64,000 nt of DNA, from positions 1,906,549-1,970,548 of the forward strand of contig NW_021940920.1 in assembly GCF_004337985.1 (NCBI RefSeq), read 5' to 3'. Shown here piece by piece: positions 45,834-57,066 of the stretch; position 1 is the stretch's first letter; each line of letters starts with the position of its first letter. This stretch comes from Pyricularia pennisetigena. Taxonomy: Eukaryota; Ascomycota; Sordariomycetes; Magnaporthales; Pyriculariaceae. Below the pieces are notes generated by a model. It did not search any database, was not told the DNA's origin, and saw nothing but the letters and a program-made list of their open reading frames with translations. The position numbers and the translations under genes are program-made.

Positions 45834-46030
45834 CACGTTTGAGCGAATAGCTGGTCTTAATAATCTTTGTTCCCTTTGTATATGTATTTCTTTCTGTAGA
45901 TTTAGTCATTTCATAACGATACAACGCCGACGTTACATGCGCGTCACGTATATGTGCATTGATCCATCATATGGAATGAGTGGGAAGCTATTGTAATATT
46001 GCCATAGCTGCGAATATAAGAATAACTTAT

Positions 46031-46993
46031 TCACTCGCTATCTGCCCAGGGCTGTCCAACTTGATCGCTCGCCGTCTCGAACTTGCCCAGAAACGCCAGA
46101 TCCTCGCGCAAAGTCACATATGCCTTTGCACTCGCATTCGCCACATCCTCCGTGTGCTGCTCAAAGTATATGTGCACCTGGTCGGTGTCATCATCCAGAA
46201 GAACAGACCGATAGTATGTCAGAAGCCTCGTCCACACCTGAACGAGAGCCATGGCAGCGGCCGGGGTGATGTCATTCTCATCTGGCGTCACCGTAAGCCA
46301 CACCGATAATCTGTAGAATAAGGAGCCCGGAGGACCCTCCTCCGGGCCTTTGACACTGATTTCAGTGCCCACCTCGACGAGCTCGTGCATGTCGCTTTCC
46401 ATGGCTTTGTCCAGGAAATGCGTGTACATCAGGGCCTCTGGGACCTTGATCTCGAAGGGTCCACAGTCTGGGAAGTATTTGGCCTTCTTGCCCTCCAATC
46501 TCATACACAAGTCCCATATTCCTTTCTTGGTCCTCCAGATCCGATGGGTCTCGACCAAAGAAGCTATAGTGGGGTCTGAAGCGACGCTTGAATCATCGTG
46601 CTTCTTCTCCTCGATACTGAGTTCGTTCAAAGAGAGCTCGGAGACTCCCTCAGCGGCTGATTGCCCAGCCAGGCGACGCTCCATGCGCGCGACCACTCCA
46701 CTGAGTATCTCCACCTCTTGCTGGGACGTCAAGTCGGCGGTGCCGCTCAACTGCATCACGAGTTCGTATACGCGCGACCTCAGCGCCTCGACCTTGTCAA
46801 CCGTTTGACGATCCTCTAGGTTCTTTGTCAATGAAGGCTTGCCCTGGGCATTGCCAGTGCTCTCGGCCTTCTTCAGCAGCTTGAACTCTTTCATCAAGCC
46901 GTCCACGATCTCCTCGATCTTGGAAGAACCCTCCGAGAATGACCTCATGTGACCATGCTTGGCCACGGGTTGACGAATTCGAATGCCAGACAT
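46031..46993 (-). CDS. hypothetical protein, 320 residues, unrecognised
   Basis: Start chosen at ATG 46993 (MSGIRIRQPVAKHGHMRSF); the frame is open 48 codons further upstream but that part looks non-coding. Residues 25-150 are rich in charged residues with heptad-like spacing (KIEEIVDGLMKEFKLLKK, VEALRSRVYELVMQL), suggesting coiled coil. Residues about 170-320 look globular, with EALMYTHFLDKAMESDMHEL and AAAMALVQVWTRLLTYYRSVL. No signal peptide or transmembrane helix. No catalytic motif is recognised. The reading frame is clean and is the only long one here, so the gene itself is credible. Confidence 0.65.
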   Translation of the reverse strand: MSGIRIRQPVAKHGHMRSFSEGSSKIEEIVDGLMKEFKLLKKAESTGNAQGKPSLTKNLEDRQTVDKVEALRSRVYELVMQLSGTADLTSQQEVEILSGVVARMERRLAGQSAAEGVSELSLNELSIEEKKHDDSSVASDPTIASLVETHRIWRTKKGIWDLCMRLEGKKAKYFPDCGPFEIKVPEALMYTHFLDKAMESDMHELVEVGTEISVKGPEEGPPGSLFYRLSVWLTVTPDENDITPAAAMALVQVWTRLLTYYRSVLLDDDTDQVHIYFEQHTEDVANASAKAYVTLREDLAFLGKFETASDQVGQPWADSE

Positions 46994-47496
46994 GATGATG
47001 GTAACTCGGTAACGACTGGTAGCTGGTAGTGGAAATGTTTTTTTTTGTATCTTGTCGCCTTGTATCTGAAGTTCTAAACCGTATCTGAGATGAAAAATTT
47101 TCGTGTTCGGCAAAGAATTCCAAATTCCCAATTGCAAGCCGGAAACCTCAGTTTAGTCATCCAGGACTTTTTGACATTTTGCGAGTTTGCAACTACAAAC
47201 TTGGTACGCACGGGCCCAGTTTTGGCTCTTATATCCTACGAATTCATTAATCCCGCTGCCGAATTCCATTGCTTTACTGTGTACTGGGTGGGTTACCAAA
47301 GGAATTGCGTCCTCGCGTGTTTCTAAGGCTCATATTTGGGGCCATGTCATGGGCTTGCAGGCACGTTCACGCATGTGAGATATCCAACACGGTAATAGCA
47401 CATATGAGAATAATCATGACGTTTAGCATTGCAGGTTGAGCCTTGTAATTATTGATTTATCACCATCCTTCAACCCAACCCTGTCCCGTCCTCACT
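46994..47496. other. short intergenic region
   Basis: No gene supported; probably contains the promoter of the 320-residue hypothetical gene. Confidence 0.5.
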
Positions 47497-48056
47497 TTAC
47501 TCGCTATCTTGGATCACCTCATCGCTTGGGAAGCTCGTAACCCTAGCCTTTCTCGCCTTATTTTGGCTGACAGGGATCGAATTGGCGTCCGGTATGCTCC
47601 CGTGGTGTCTACCTCTGGCGGCCTGTGGTCCCATATGACCCGTAAGCGGTGCCATCCCCCTGGGGCCCCTGGGCGTCGCTACGTTCCTTGGACCCATAGG
47701 TGGTGCCACGTCCATTGGGTTCGTAGGCAGTGCCATGTTCCTTGTATTGGTAGTCGGCTGCGTCTGCCTCGACAAACGGTCAGGATGCATGCCACCCATG
47801 CTACTATCCGGACCTGAAGAAGATCCAGCCACGTTTGTTTCCTTGCCTTTGCCGTGACTGGGGGCGCTATCTTGATGTCCCTTGGGAAGCCCTGCATACT
47901 TTCGCATAAACTTCAAGCACATGGCTTGTACTTCAGCTCTCTTTGGATCCACCTTGATCTCTTCTGGTAGGATGCTCGACCGCTTGTTATGGATACGTGT
48001 ATAATATAGCATGTATGAGTTTGGTGGTGATCCCACAGTCCAGCCTAAGGCATTCC
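47497..48056 (-). CDS. hypothetical protein, 3' part only, cut at an assembly junction
   Basis: The frame ends at TAA 47499-47497 and is open to the two Ns at 48057-48058. Beyond these the sequence changes to a GC-rich palindromic block and then AT-rich repeats, so the N-terminal part is missing. The visible 186 residues contain SILPEEIKVDPKRAEVQAMCLKF, then a low-complexity half with loosely repeated elements of the type NPMDVAPPMGPRNVA and GPRGMAPLTGHMGPQ. No domain recognised. It is either a real gene interrupted by a repeat or a misjoin. Confidence 0.45.
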
Positions 48057-48215
48057 NNCCCCCCCCCCCCCCCACGGGGGCCCGTGGCAGCCCAAATCGG
48101 TGGGGCGGCCAACCCGTGGGTGGGTTGAATTTTTTGTGGGGGGGCCCGGCCCGGCCCAAACCCGTACACGGGTTTTCTTTTCAACCAGCGGGCCCCCGTG
48201 GGAAAACCCGTAAAA
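48057..48215. repeat. GC-rich palindromic block at the boundary with AT-rich DNA
   Basis: Two Ns are flanked by C-runs (15 C after the Ns). The block contains inverted motifs: AACCCGTGGGTGGGTTGAA facing TTCAACCAGCGGGCCCCCGTGGG, and the self-complementary AACCCGTACACGGGTTTT. Runs such as GGCCCGGCCCGGCCC follow. Composition changes abruptly at both ends. It looks like a transposon edge or a collapsed repeat; the true length of the C-run is uncertain. Confidence 0.6.
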
Positions 48216-49656
48216 TTACAACTTTTCCATATTTATATTTATAATTTTTTTCGAATTATAGGTAAAATCATAATTACAAATAAAATATAATTTACAATTG
48301 AAAATAAAATATAATATACTCTTAATTATATGCGTTATTTAGCATGTAATGGGTCCACTTTTATTTGTATATAAGCCAAAATAGATAGTGCCGAAATGGG
48401 GCTGTTGGGGGTGTCGGATTTTCTATTATATTTTGTGTGCATGTTGCAGGAGTTGCGATTTAAAATTAGCGAATGGGGTTTCACCCTGTACCGGGTTTAA
48501 TACCCACCCTACAATTACGAATCAGCTACCCTATACCGGATTAAAATTTTCACCAAATCAGCAAATTAATACGAACCCAAAAATGGTTTGTATGGAAATA
48601 AGGGTGTTTTTTCAACAACGCATATAAAATAATTTATCGGAAAATCTTGTGCGGTACCGGAACTTTTTGCGGGGTGCGGACTTTAATTTCGATATCGGAA
48701 AATATATAAAAAAAATAAAGCAAAATTTCCCCCACTAATAAATTAAATTTATTAATCCCAAGTTTAATGGATAATTTATTATATTTAAACTTTATAATTA
48801 CAGGTTTTTACAACGCAATTAGCACTACGCCGCACCTAAATTAATATTAAAGCCCCTGTTAATAACCCATATTACTAACAAATTATAAACCCGGAAAGGT
48901 TTTAATTTGTATCTTAAAATATATTTTACATCGCTGGAAAATTTAAAGTTTAAATTTTATTTCAATTATTATCGCATTTTTACAGTACGTATATTGACGA
49001 AAATATTGCTGTTTTTGTGCGAAATTGCTGGTTTTAGGCGCTAATTTAGCACCTAACCCCCTGTATTTACAATGGGGATCGTTAAAAATTAGCGTTTCGA
49101 TTTAGGCTTTTTCAGGTATTGCAGCGATCGCTTACACTGCAAATCCAAAATTTTTTGGTGTGGTTTTTGTGGATCGTGCACGCTATTATAATTAATTCAA
49201 ATTTTAATAGGGTTTACGTTAGCGAATTAGGGCTAAAAGCCCCAATATTCGTTCGTTTATAACCTATTAAATTTTTTTTAATGCGTTTAATAGGGTTTAT
49301 AATAGCCCACAAAGCCATTTCGCGGAATTACATTAATGGTTAATTTACCCTGCACGATACCCTATAATGTACCTCGCACCCATTTAACGAATTAAATTCG
49401 TTACGTGCACCTGGATTGGTACAAATACCAGGGCACCCATTAATTGCGGATTTTAGGAATTCCAACCCTGTATTTTAATGGATTTTAACCGTTAAAAATA
49501 GCAATAAACCCTATAATTGGCAATTACAGGCTTATACCCGTTAAAAGGCAAACGGTATAATAAATCCTAAATTAAATAGGGTATTTATGCTTAAGAGATT
49601 AGGTTAATTAATTATAATTATAAATAAACGAACTGCAATTTTTATTTGGGCTACCG
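48216..49656. other. AT-rich degraded DNA upstream of the copia relic
   Basis: Strongly A/T-rich, with frequent TpA and A/T runs and no reading frame of note. It should include the LTR and leader of the copia element, but I could not find a matching second LTR. CG dinucleotides are still common, while CA is scarce, as expected for RIP rather than CpG decay. Confidence 0.5.
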
Positions 49657-52600
49657 TATGATGGAAAATAACCTTATATCGGGCCTTTTGGGCCCATATC
49701 CAACAAATAAAGGGTTTAAACCCAGCTTAAACGAAATTTTAACCGCTAAATTACAAACCCAAAACCTGCAATTAAAAGCGTTAATTACGCAAATAAATTA
49801 ATTTTAAAGGACAATTTAACAGTTAATTACCCTATTAACCCTAAAAACGGTAATTCCACTAATTTAAATGGTAATTCGGATATTAAACCAATTACCGTTA
49901 CCGCACCGTTTAATTTATTTAGTAATTTAATTTTAAGTGATAGGATAGCTAAAAAACTATCGAAACGGGTATTTTCTTTCCCGGAAAATTGTAAATTAAT
50001 AAGGGTTAATAGTTACAATTTGTGGAAATAGGCGTTAATAATATAATTTAGGGTTGTAAACACAGCGGAACCTATTTTTAACCTTAAAATTGGTTATACC
50101 TTCCCGAATACAAGCAATTAATCCTATTATTATTTATAAAAAACAGTTTAACCAAGGAATTTTTACAATCCATTATGTAGCATTCCAACCCCGTAACGGT
50201 TTATAAAACCCTGGAAAATAATTACTCCGTTGCACCCGAAATTAATCGAAATTTACTATATCGGGAATTCCACGTTTTAAATTTTTCGAAATTTAAAGGA
50301 TTAATATTTAAATTTAATAACCGTTTTAACTTACAGGTAATTAAATTAACGAATACCAACGTATAAATTAAGCCCGTAAACGTACGAAATTAATATTTAC
50401 GGGACCTGGAGGGGATATTCCCTATTTGGATTAAACGCCAACGCAATACCCAACGGGTCCTGCAGGCAATAGGTTAAAATTCGGAAAATTTAAATTTATA
50501 ATATTTTATAGCGGACCTTATATCCAAAAATTCGATTTCAGGTTTAACAACGGTTAAAACTGCTAATTATAGGTTTAAAGGTAAAAAAACGGGTAAAAGA
50601 AACGTTAAAAAAGGCGTTGAAGAGGAAAATAATGGGTAGGAAACCACTTTCAAATTACGAAAAAAGGGTAATAAAAATTTTAATTCGGATTCTGCTCCTG
50701 TAAAAAATACTAAATCCTTTAACTCCAGCGAATTAACCGCTGGAACGTCCATAATTTTTATAAATTTCGAACTCTTTACGGGTTTAATTCCAGGTGACGT
50801 TAATAAAGGCGCAGCGTATAACGCCTTGGAATAAAAGGTTAATTCCGCTATTAGCGGAATTATAAAATTACGTTCGGATTCGGATTCGGATTCGGAAACC
50901 GATACCGGTAAAGCGTTAAAACTATAGGTTTTAACAGCTAATCTTAAAGTTAAAACGAAACCTGGAAGCGGCGTAAAAAAGACCCCTAAATTATGGAAAT
51001 TAGGTTATTTTATCTTCTACGATACAGGTAATACGCATTATGTTTTTGCAAATAAATAATTTTTTACCGATTATACCCCCGGTTTTACAGTCGAAATCGG
51101 TACAGGAAATGGCCCTACTAGGCCTATAAACACCGCAACTGTAAAAATACAGGTCCGTTACGGCCAAAAAACTGACGAATTTAGAAAAGTTACGTTAAAT
51201 AACGTTTTATATATCCCCTCGTTTGGAATAAATATCGTTAATGGTTTTATACACTATAATACAGAGGGCGTATTATTAGAAAATACCCTGTACGATAAGG
51301 GTCGCAAAGCGTAGGGACGCTTAAATACCGCTAAATATTCGTTTTGTTTAAAGGTTAAAGGGTACGATATCTTTATTCGAAATATACCAAAAATTTCGAA
51401 TTACGCCTATATAATAGGTGAATATAGCACCGTTTTTAGCAGAACCTTACAAAGGCTTACAAAAAGCTACGCAACCCCGTTAGAAATAAAATTAAATAAT
51501 ATAAACCCTGAAAGGGATTATAGAATTTACACCGATTCAGAACCGGAAGAAAATATGGTAACGGAAAAGCTAAATCCCAGACAAAATACGGAAATAGCCG
51601 TAAATTTACCTGTAACGCAAAAATTTAACGGTAAAAATTCTGAAAGTCCACGTGAAATTGGGCCCCGTAGGCCCGGTACACCGTTAAATAACCCTTTTAT
51701 ATAACCTAATATAAAAGGGATTATTTCCGAAAAAAGGGGTTTCTTATACAAAAAATCCGTTATTAAAACCTTTTTTATTATCGGATTTAAAACAGGCCCG
51801 TGTAAATCACTTTTTTCTAAATTTAAAACGGATTACGGACGGTTAGTTAACCCTTAAAGGAAACGGAATTACAGGTAATTATAACAAAATCCAGGCCAAA
51901 AAAACCCTCTTATGGTACAAACGTTTGGGGTATATAGGGCTATAATTGTTAAAAAAAACCGTTAAAATTACAAAAAGTTTACCTAATTTCGACAAAATTA
52001 GGGCAATTACCTGTATTGCTTATATTAAAACCATTTTTGTTAAACGTACAAATAAGGTCGCACTTTTTACACCCCCTAATATTTTCGATTTTAAAAAAGG
52101 TAGTACAGTAACCCTCAAACCTAATTTTTACAATAAAAAACCCGTATTTTTATTATTAATGGACCGAAAATCACGTTTTCGGTGGTCGATCCCTCTAAAA
52201 AATAAAACCGGACCTACCGTTTTAATAGTTATTAAAGGTTTTTCTAGGTTTTTAAAAGCTATATACGGGCGCTACCCCCTAAATTTTCATTTCGATGGGG
52301 GTACGAAGTGAATATAAACCTTTAAAATTGGTTTATAAGCAAAGGTGTTAATTTCAGCATTTTGAATCTTTATAACCACGGCCAAAACGGATTAACGGAA
52401 CGGCCCGTTAGGGTTACTTTGGATAAATTTCAGTCTACTATTATAGCGGCGGGTTTACCATTATATTTATAATATTATTTACCACCTACCGTAGTTAATT
52501 TAATTAACCGTATAACGATAATTAATAAAAATTTAATATTTTACGAGGAATTTTATTCGGAATTCCACCTGAAATTACCGCACAAACACAATTTAGGGCA

Positions 52601-52920
52601 TTTTCGGGCTATTGGTACTGTATACCAGGTTATTGTACCGCTGGAAAAACGCCAAAAATCTAGTCTCAGGGCTCATCCCTGAAGCCCAAAGCTCCACAAT
52701 TAATCCACTCCGTTCGCTTCGCTCCACTTCGTGGCTTAATTGCAGCTTTGCAATGTACCTGTGGGTCCATCCAAAAAACGCTTTGGTTCAGGTTTAAGGA
52801 CAATTTGTCGATTTTCGCCGTTTATAGCGGTATTTTTGGCCTTTTTGCGACCGACACTCCCTTATTATTCCACAACCACGCAAAAATATCGAAAAGAAAA
52901 CATCGTTAAAAATAGGAATT
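49657..52920 (+). mobile_element. RIP-degraded Ty1/copia retrotransposon relic (gag, protease, integrase)
   Basis: Ordered pieces in plus-strand frames carry many TAA and TAG stops. A gag start (MMENNLISGLLGPYP, 49660-49810) comes first. At 51,006-51,700 lies an aspartic protease-like segment (YDTGNTHYVFANK with the DTG triad, LNNVLYIPSFGINIV). At 51,946-52,600 a GAG-pre-integrase and integrase core follow (NFDKIRAITCIAYIKTIF, RFLKAIYGRYPLNFHFDGGT, YNHGQNGLTERPVRVTLD, AAGLPLYL), which match the copia integrase pattern around its catalytic Asp and Glu. No reverse transcriptase follows; after 52.9 kb unrelated sequence begins, so the element is truncated. Stops of CAA/CAG-to-TAA/TAG type dominate. 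It cannot be active. Confidence 0.8.
52660..52797. repeat. non-degraded hairpin island inserted in the copia relic
   Basis: Within the AT-rich integrase relic this stretch has balanced composition. Arms AAAGCTCCACAATTAATCCAC (52688-52708) and GTGGCTTAATTGCAGCTTT (52731-52749) pair around a loop CCGTTCGCTTCGCTCCACTT. The lack of RIP-type decay suggests arrival after the surrounding element was mutated, or escape because it is short. It may be a miniature transposable element. Confidence 0.6.
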
Positions 52921-53033
52921 GGTAAACCTTTTTTATAAATCCAAAATTTTTGTACCCGGTACGCCAATTAAAAATTGGATATAACCCGCCCTTTATCCGT
53001 TTATGGCGGTATCCCCATTATTAACCAAAAAAT

Positions 53034-53403
53034 ACCATCGATACCCATTTCGTATTTTAATAATAACGATTATAATTTGTTAAAATTTATATATAAAAAT
53101 CGTAAAAGCGAAAAAAACCTTTATATATAAATTTTAATCCAAATATCGCATAATTATTTATTTTACAATCCGTATAAGGTAAATTTCATTTAATATATTA
53201 TACGTCCACCCATAAAGACCATCGATATTTATTTCGCATTTTATTAACAACGATTATAATCCGTTAAAATTTATATAGGGAAAATCGCAAAAGCGAAAGG
53301 AACCCCCATATATAAATTTTAATATAAATAACGCAAAACCACTAATTTTACAGTCCGTATAGGGTATATATTACATAATACGTTATACATCCACCCATTA
53401 AAA
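53034..53403. repeat. 184-bp direct tandem repeat, two diverged copies
   Basis: Copy 1 starts at 53034 (ACCATCGATACCCATTTCG) and copy 2 at 53218 (ACCATCGATATTTATTTCG). They align end to end with mostly C/T and G/A differences, as RIP would produce between duplicated copies. The pair lies between the copia and RecQ relics. Confidence 0.85.
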
Positions 53404-53839
53404 AAAACCATTATTTCCGCAATTTTTTATAGATTCGTATTAAATTATATATATTTAATGTCCGGAAATACGTTTATATATACTTCGTTTTCCCACCAAA
53501 TTAACGCAATTTTTCGCGGTCCCAATCCCCATACGCGGCGGTAAATACCTTTTCCGACGTACACATTTTCCCGGAATTATACGCTAAAACCAAAGCTTTT
53601 AATAATTTAAACCTATAATATAAACTCGTTTCCTTAGCTGTTATATAGTTTTTAAACCTCCACAAACCCCCCAATACTCCTACACAAATCCCATATTATA
53701 ATTAAATGCAATATATATACCGGGTTTTATATAATATAGAAAATGTTATTTTACTGGTAAAAACCGGGTAGGGGAAAAATATAATATTATAAATTACCTC
53801 GGTTATTAGTAATAATATTATTATTATCCCAATAATCCC

Positions 53840-54820
53840 ATCAAACAAATTAAGGTAAAAACAACTACGCAATATACAATGTTATCCCGCCGCGAACCCC
53901 AAATTAATCGATTAATCCATTTTAAACGTAAATATAAAAATGCGGTTTTTATTACCAAAATTGATTTTATTTAGCATAACCTTTTTTAAAACCCGCAAAC
54001 CGTTTGTAAATATACGTATATTCTTTTAAACCCGGAATAAACCACCAATTACCGAATTTTTCAACTTTTTCGATACCCCATATTCCACCAACGTATCGTT
54101 TTATTTACCATTAATAAATTTTATATAATTTTACAATGGAAGGAATTTAAGGAATCGTTTTCCATATTGCGTTTAATCCGGGTAATAATACCAATAACCG
54201 TACCTATATTCGGGTGCACCGCAACGTTTACAGCAAAAATTAAAATTTACGTTTTCGACCAATTGTATTATAAAAAAATAATACCTTCGTTAAAACGCCT
54301 TTCGACCGATCCGAAATTACGATTATAATATAATATTTGGAACGCAAAGCCCTAATTAACGATTACCGGCGCCTCCTATTCCTAATAAGGAATATTGTAC
54401 CATTATCCGCCACCCGTATTCCTAAAACCATTATATATATAAACGCTAAAAACCGTATTATCCAAATACGCCAATTCCTAATAAAAAACCTCGTATTTAA
54501 AAGATTTATTAAACGAAACGCAACCGATATAATTATCCGGTATAATATATTTACATTTAAAATCGATAACATTAAAATTTACGCAAAATTTTCTAAACCG
54601 GATTTTAAAATTCGTATTATATTTTCCATTTTATTTTTAGGTATAAATATAAATATACCTAATATAAAACGTATAATGCAATACGGCGCGTTAATATTAA
54701 ACGACCCCGTAAACCTGTGGTCAAAATTCGGACGAACCGCACGCGGGCCCAACCGTAATAAAACCGTATATTTTTTTTGCGCTTTATTGGTATTTCAATA
54801 CGTAAGGGTTTATCGCTAAA
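53840..54820 (+). pseudogene. relic of a RecQ-like helicase gene
   Basis: Plus-strand frames show the second half of a superfamily 2 helicase. FGCTATFTAKIKIYVF (about 54210-54260) resembles motif III. Then ATRIPKTIIYINAKNRI and RIIFSILFLGININIPNIK follow, and finally a motif VI-like NLWSKFGRTARGPNRNKT (54714-54768), where intact RecQ enzymes have QxxGRAGR. The longest open piece is 54337-54819. Motifs I and II are not readable upstream, and stops interrupt the rest. Fungal RecQ genes in AT-rich repeats are often telomere-linked (TLH), which is an inference here. Confidence 0.65.
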
Positions 54821-56060
54821 TATAAACCCACCAAACCAAAATTATTAATAAAATTAACCAAATAACCGGTAATGTTACGAAAAAATCGTTAAAAATTTAC
54901 AAATTACCCATTTAAATTTTTTAACGTATTTATAAACGCGGTTATTCCCCATTAATTTTCCACGTATCGTTAAATTTAATTTAAACGATAATAACCGGGC
55001 AAAAGCGTCGGAATTACTATAAACCGGCCTTTTGGGTATATTTAAACCACGCGTTCCGCCTTATTGGACGTAGTAGGAAATAATAAATAAGAAAAAATTA
55101 AAAAAAAGGCGCCAAATATATAAATTTTCGCTAACGCTAAATGTTTTCGACGAATTATATTGGATTTTATATAAGCAACGAATCCATTTTTTACAATAAG
55201 TTAATTTAAAAATTATTGTAACGCTTGCGTGCACCAGATTGGGGTTTTACCCGCATTACCCCCTAACAAGCAACCAATTAAAATACCCAGGAAAAATTCC
55301 AACAAAAGTTATATATTTAAATAATTGGATAAATGGGGTATTTATTTTGCAATAACCATTTTTTACACAAATTTGCGGCGGTTATACGACCTATTATCCC
55401 AGCTGGTGCTACCCAAACCAATAATTTTTAATATCGTGAAAAGATTCGTCCATTTTTATAACCGGGAATGGACGAAAAACAATTTGCTGGAAAATATTCC
55501 AAATTTACAATTAATTAAATGGTTTAAATGATATAGCGATTATTTCGTTATTTAATTCCCAGTAATATACGAAAATGGGATATAAAATTACGCCTCCTAT
55601 TTGCACAAATAATAAAAAAAAAGCGGCGGAGTTAAAACACGGTGGCATTTTAGGAAACGATGGATATAATTAACAATTATTCGGGAGAATAAACTAATAA
55701 ACGCCGACGAACGAATTAAACGGTATTTTAACCATAAGTTAAAATATTAGTTAGCATTAACGGTTATAAAAATATCCAATACAGGAACGTTTATAAATTT
55801 ATAACCCAAAAGCTCAAAGGCAATTAAGGTTAAATTTTAATTAAATTAAATAACGTGTTTTGGATTATAAAAGGGTCGAACGACAAAAAAGGCGACGCCG
55901 AATTGAATTAACCAGGGGGGGAAAATTAAATAACGCAAGGTATATAATTGTTAAATACCAAAATCCCCAATTAACGGCCTAAATAAAACGAACAAATGCT
56001 GGATAATAATAATTATTACGTAAATTAAAAGTTTGGATTATATATAGGCTGGTACGGCGT
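54821..56060 (+). pseudogene. degraded coding remnant downstream of the RecQ relic, unidentified
   Basis: Plus-strand open pieces remain, the best at 55325-55531 (NLRRLYDLLSQLVLPKPIIF, then RFVHFYNREWTKNNLLENI). TAA and TAG stops interrupt throughout. The composition is protein-like rather than random, so this was a coding region, perhaps the C-terminal part of the RecQ-like protein or of a second element gene. No family recognised. Confidence 0.4.
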
Positions 56061-56104
56061 AACGGCGCCTCGATTAAAAATAAAAAGGTTTGATATTACG
56101 AATT

Positions 56105-56612
56105 GTAACAATTGTTACGGTTAAATTCCGGAAATTTTGGCGTTTCCATTTTAATTTTATTTTATTAGTAAAAAACCCCATATATAAACCCAATTATAAA
56201 TACCTTTTTTTATTTTTATTAGTTTTTTTTCTTTTTTTTTACAATAAAAACCTTTTTCCCAACCACCAGATTTTTTTTGTAACAATTAATAAAAAATTGT
56301 GACGATTAAACCAGCGTTCAATTTTTAATTAATAAGCGTAATAATTGTTACAATCGCAAAATTATTTTACCAAATATTGCAAATATATTCGTTAGGAAAT
56401 TTAATTAAAATATTTTTAATTGGATAAAGCTGTTTATATTTTACCCACCCAAACAGGTATTAACTAATCGTAACGAAGGTAAATTATAATTAACGCCCCT
56501 ATATCGCAAAGGTACCCCCCACCCGGTTAGGTCCGGGGTAAATTAATTAATTTTGTTATAATAATAGTTATAATAATTGCTTTAATTCGCCAAAAGCCGT
56601 AACAATTGTTAC
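56105..56612. repeat. perfect GTAACAATTGTTAC palindromes at 56105 and 56599
   Basis: Two exact 14-bp palindromes at 56105-56118 and 56599-56612, with a near copy at about 56341-56352. Similar motifs recur to the right (57.9, 59.37-59.48, 60.09, 61.39-61.51 and 62.82 kb). Confidence 0.85.
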
Positions 56613-56933
56613 AATTACGTTCCTTTATTACCATAATTCCCAAAAAACCCCAAAAAGGTAAAACCTCCGCCCAAACTACCACCAAATTTACGTTGGGACA
56701 TATACCCAATAATGTTAAACTATTTGTTAACTTAATAACCATATTATAAAAAGGAGCGCGGATAAAAAAATTAAACCAATATTTTAAAAATTTGGAAAAT
56801 TACGACGCGGATATTGCAATTATTTTGAAATTAAATTTTATTCGGTTGGACCGTTTTATAATACAAAATTATTTGGATATAACCGGAATCGCCTTAAATT
56901 TTCCCTTTATTCCTAATAATAATAATAATAATT

Positions 56934-57066
56934 AAAATAATACCGATATAAACTCCGGCGATAATAAATTTACCCCCGCCCCCGTCGATAAAAATGGAAA
57001 TAATACCGATATAAACGCCGGCGATAACGAATTTACCCCCGCGTCCGTTAATAAAGGCGATAATAA
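56934..57066. repeat. 66-bp in-frame tandem repeat in the SNF2 relic
   Basis: Two copies of a unit encoding NNTDINSGDNKFTPAPVDK and NNTDINAGDNEFTPASVNK on the plus strand. The preceding run of AAT codons encodes Asn repeats. Differences between copies are mainly transitions. Confidence 0.75.

Noticed and set aside
44946..45836. 296-codon minus-strand frame across the DUF7029-like gene
   Set aside because: Shadow of the coding strand; no ATG-signal or domain.
48403..49705. TGTTGG...CCAACA as possible ends of a 1.3-kb copia LTR
   Set aside because: The right end falls inside the gag frame and no second LTR copy was found, so the match is probably chance.
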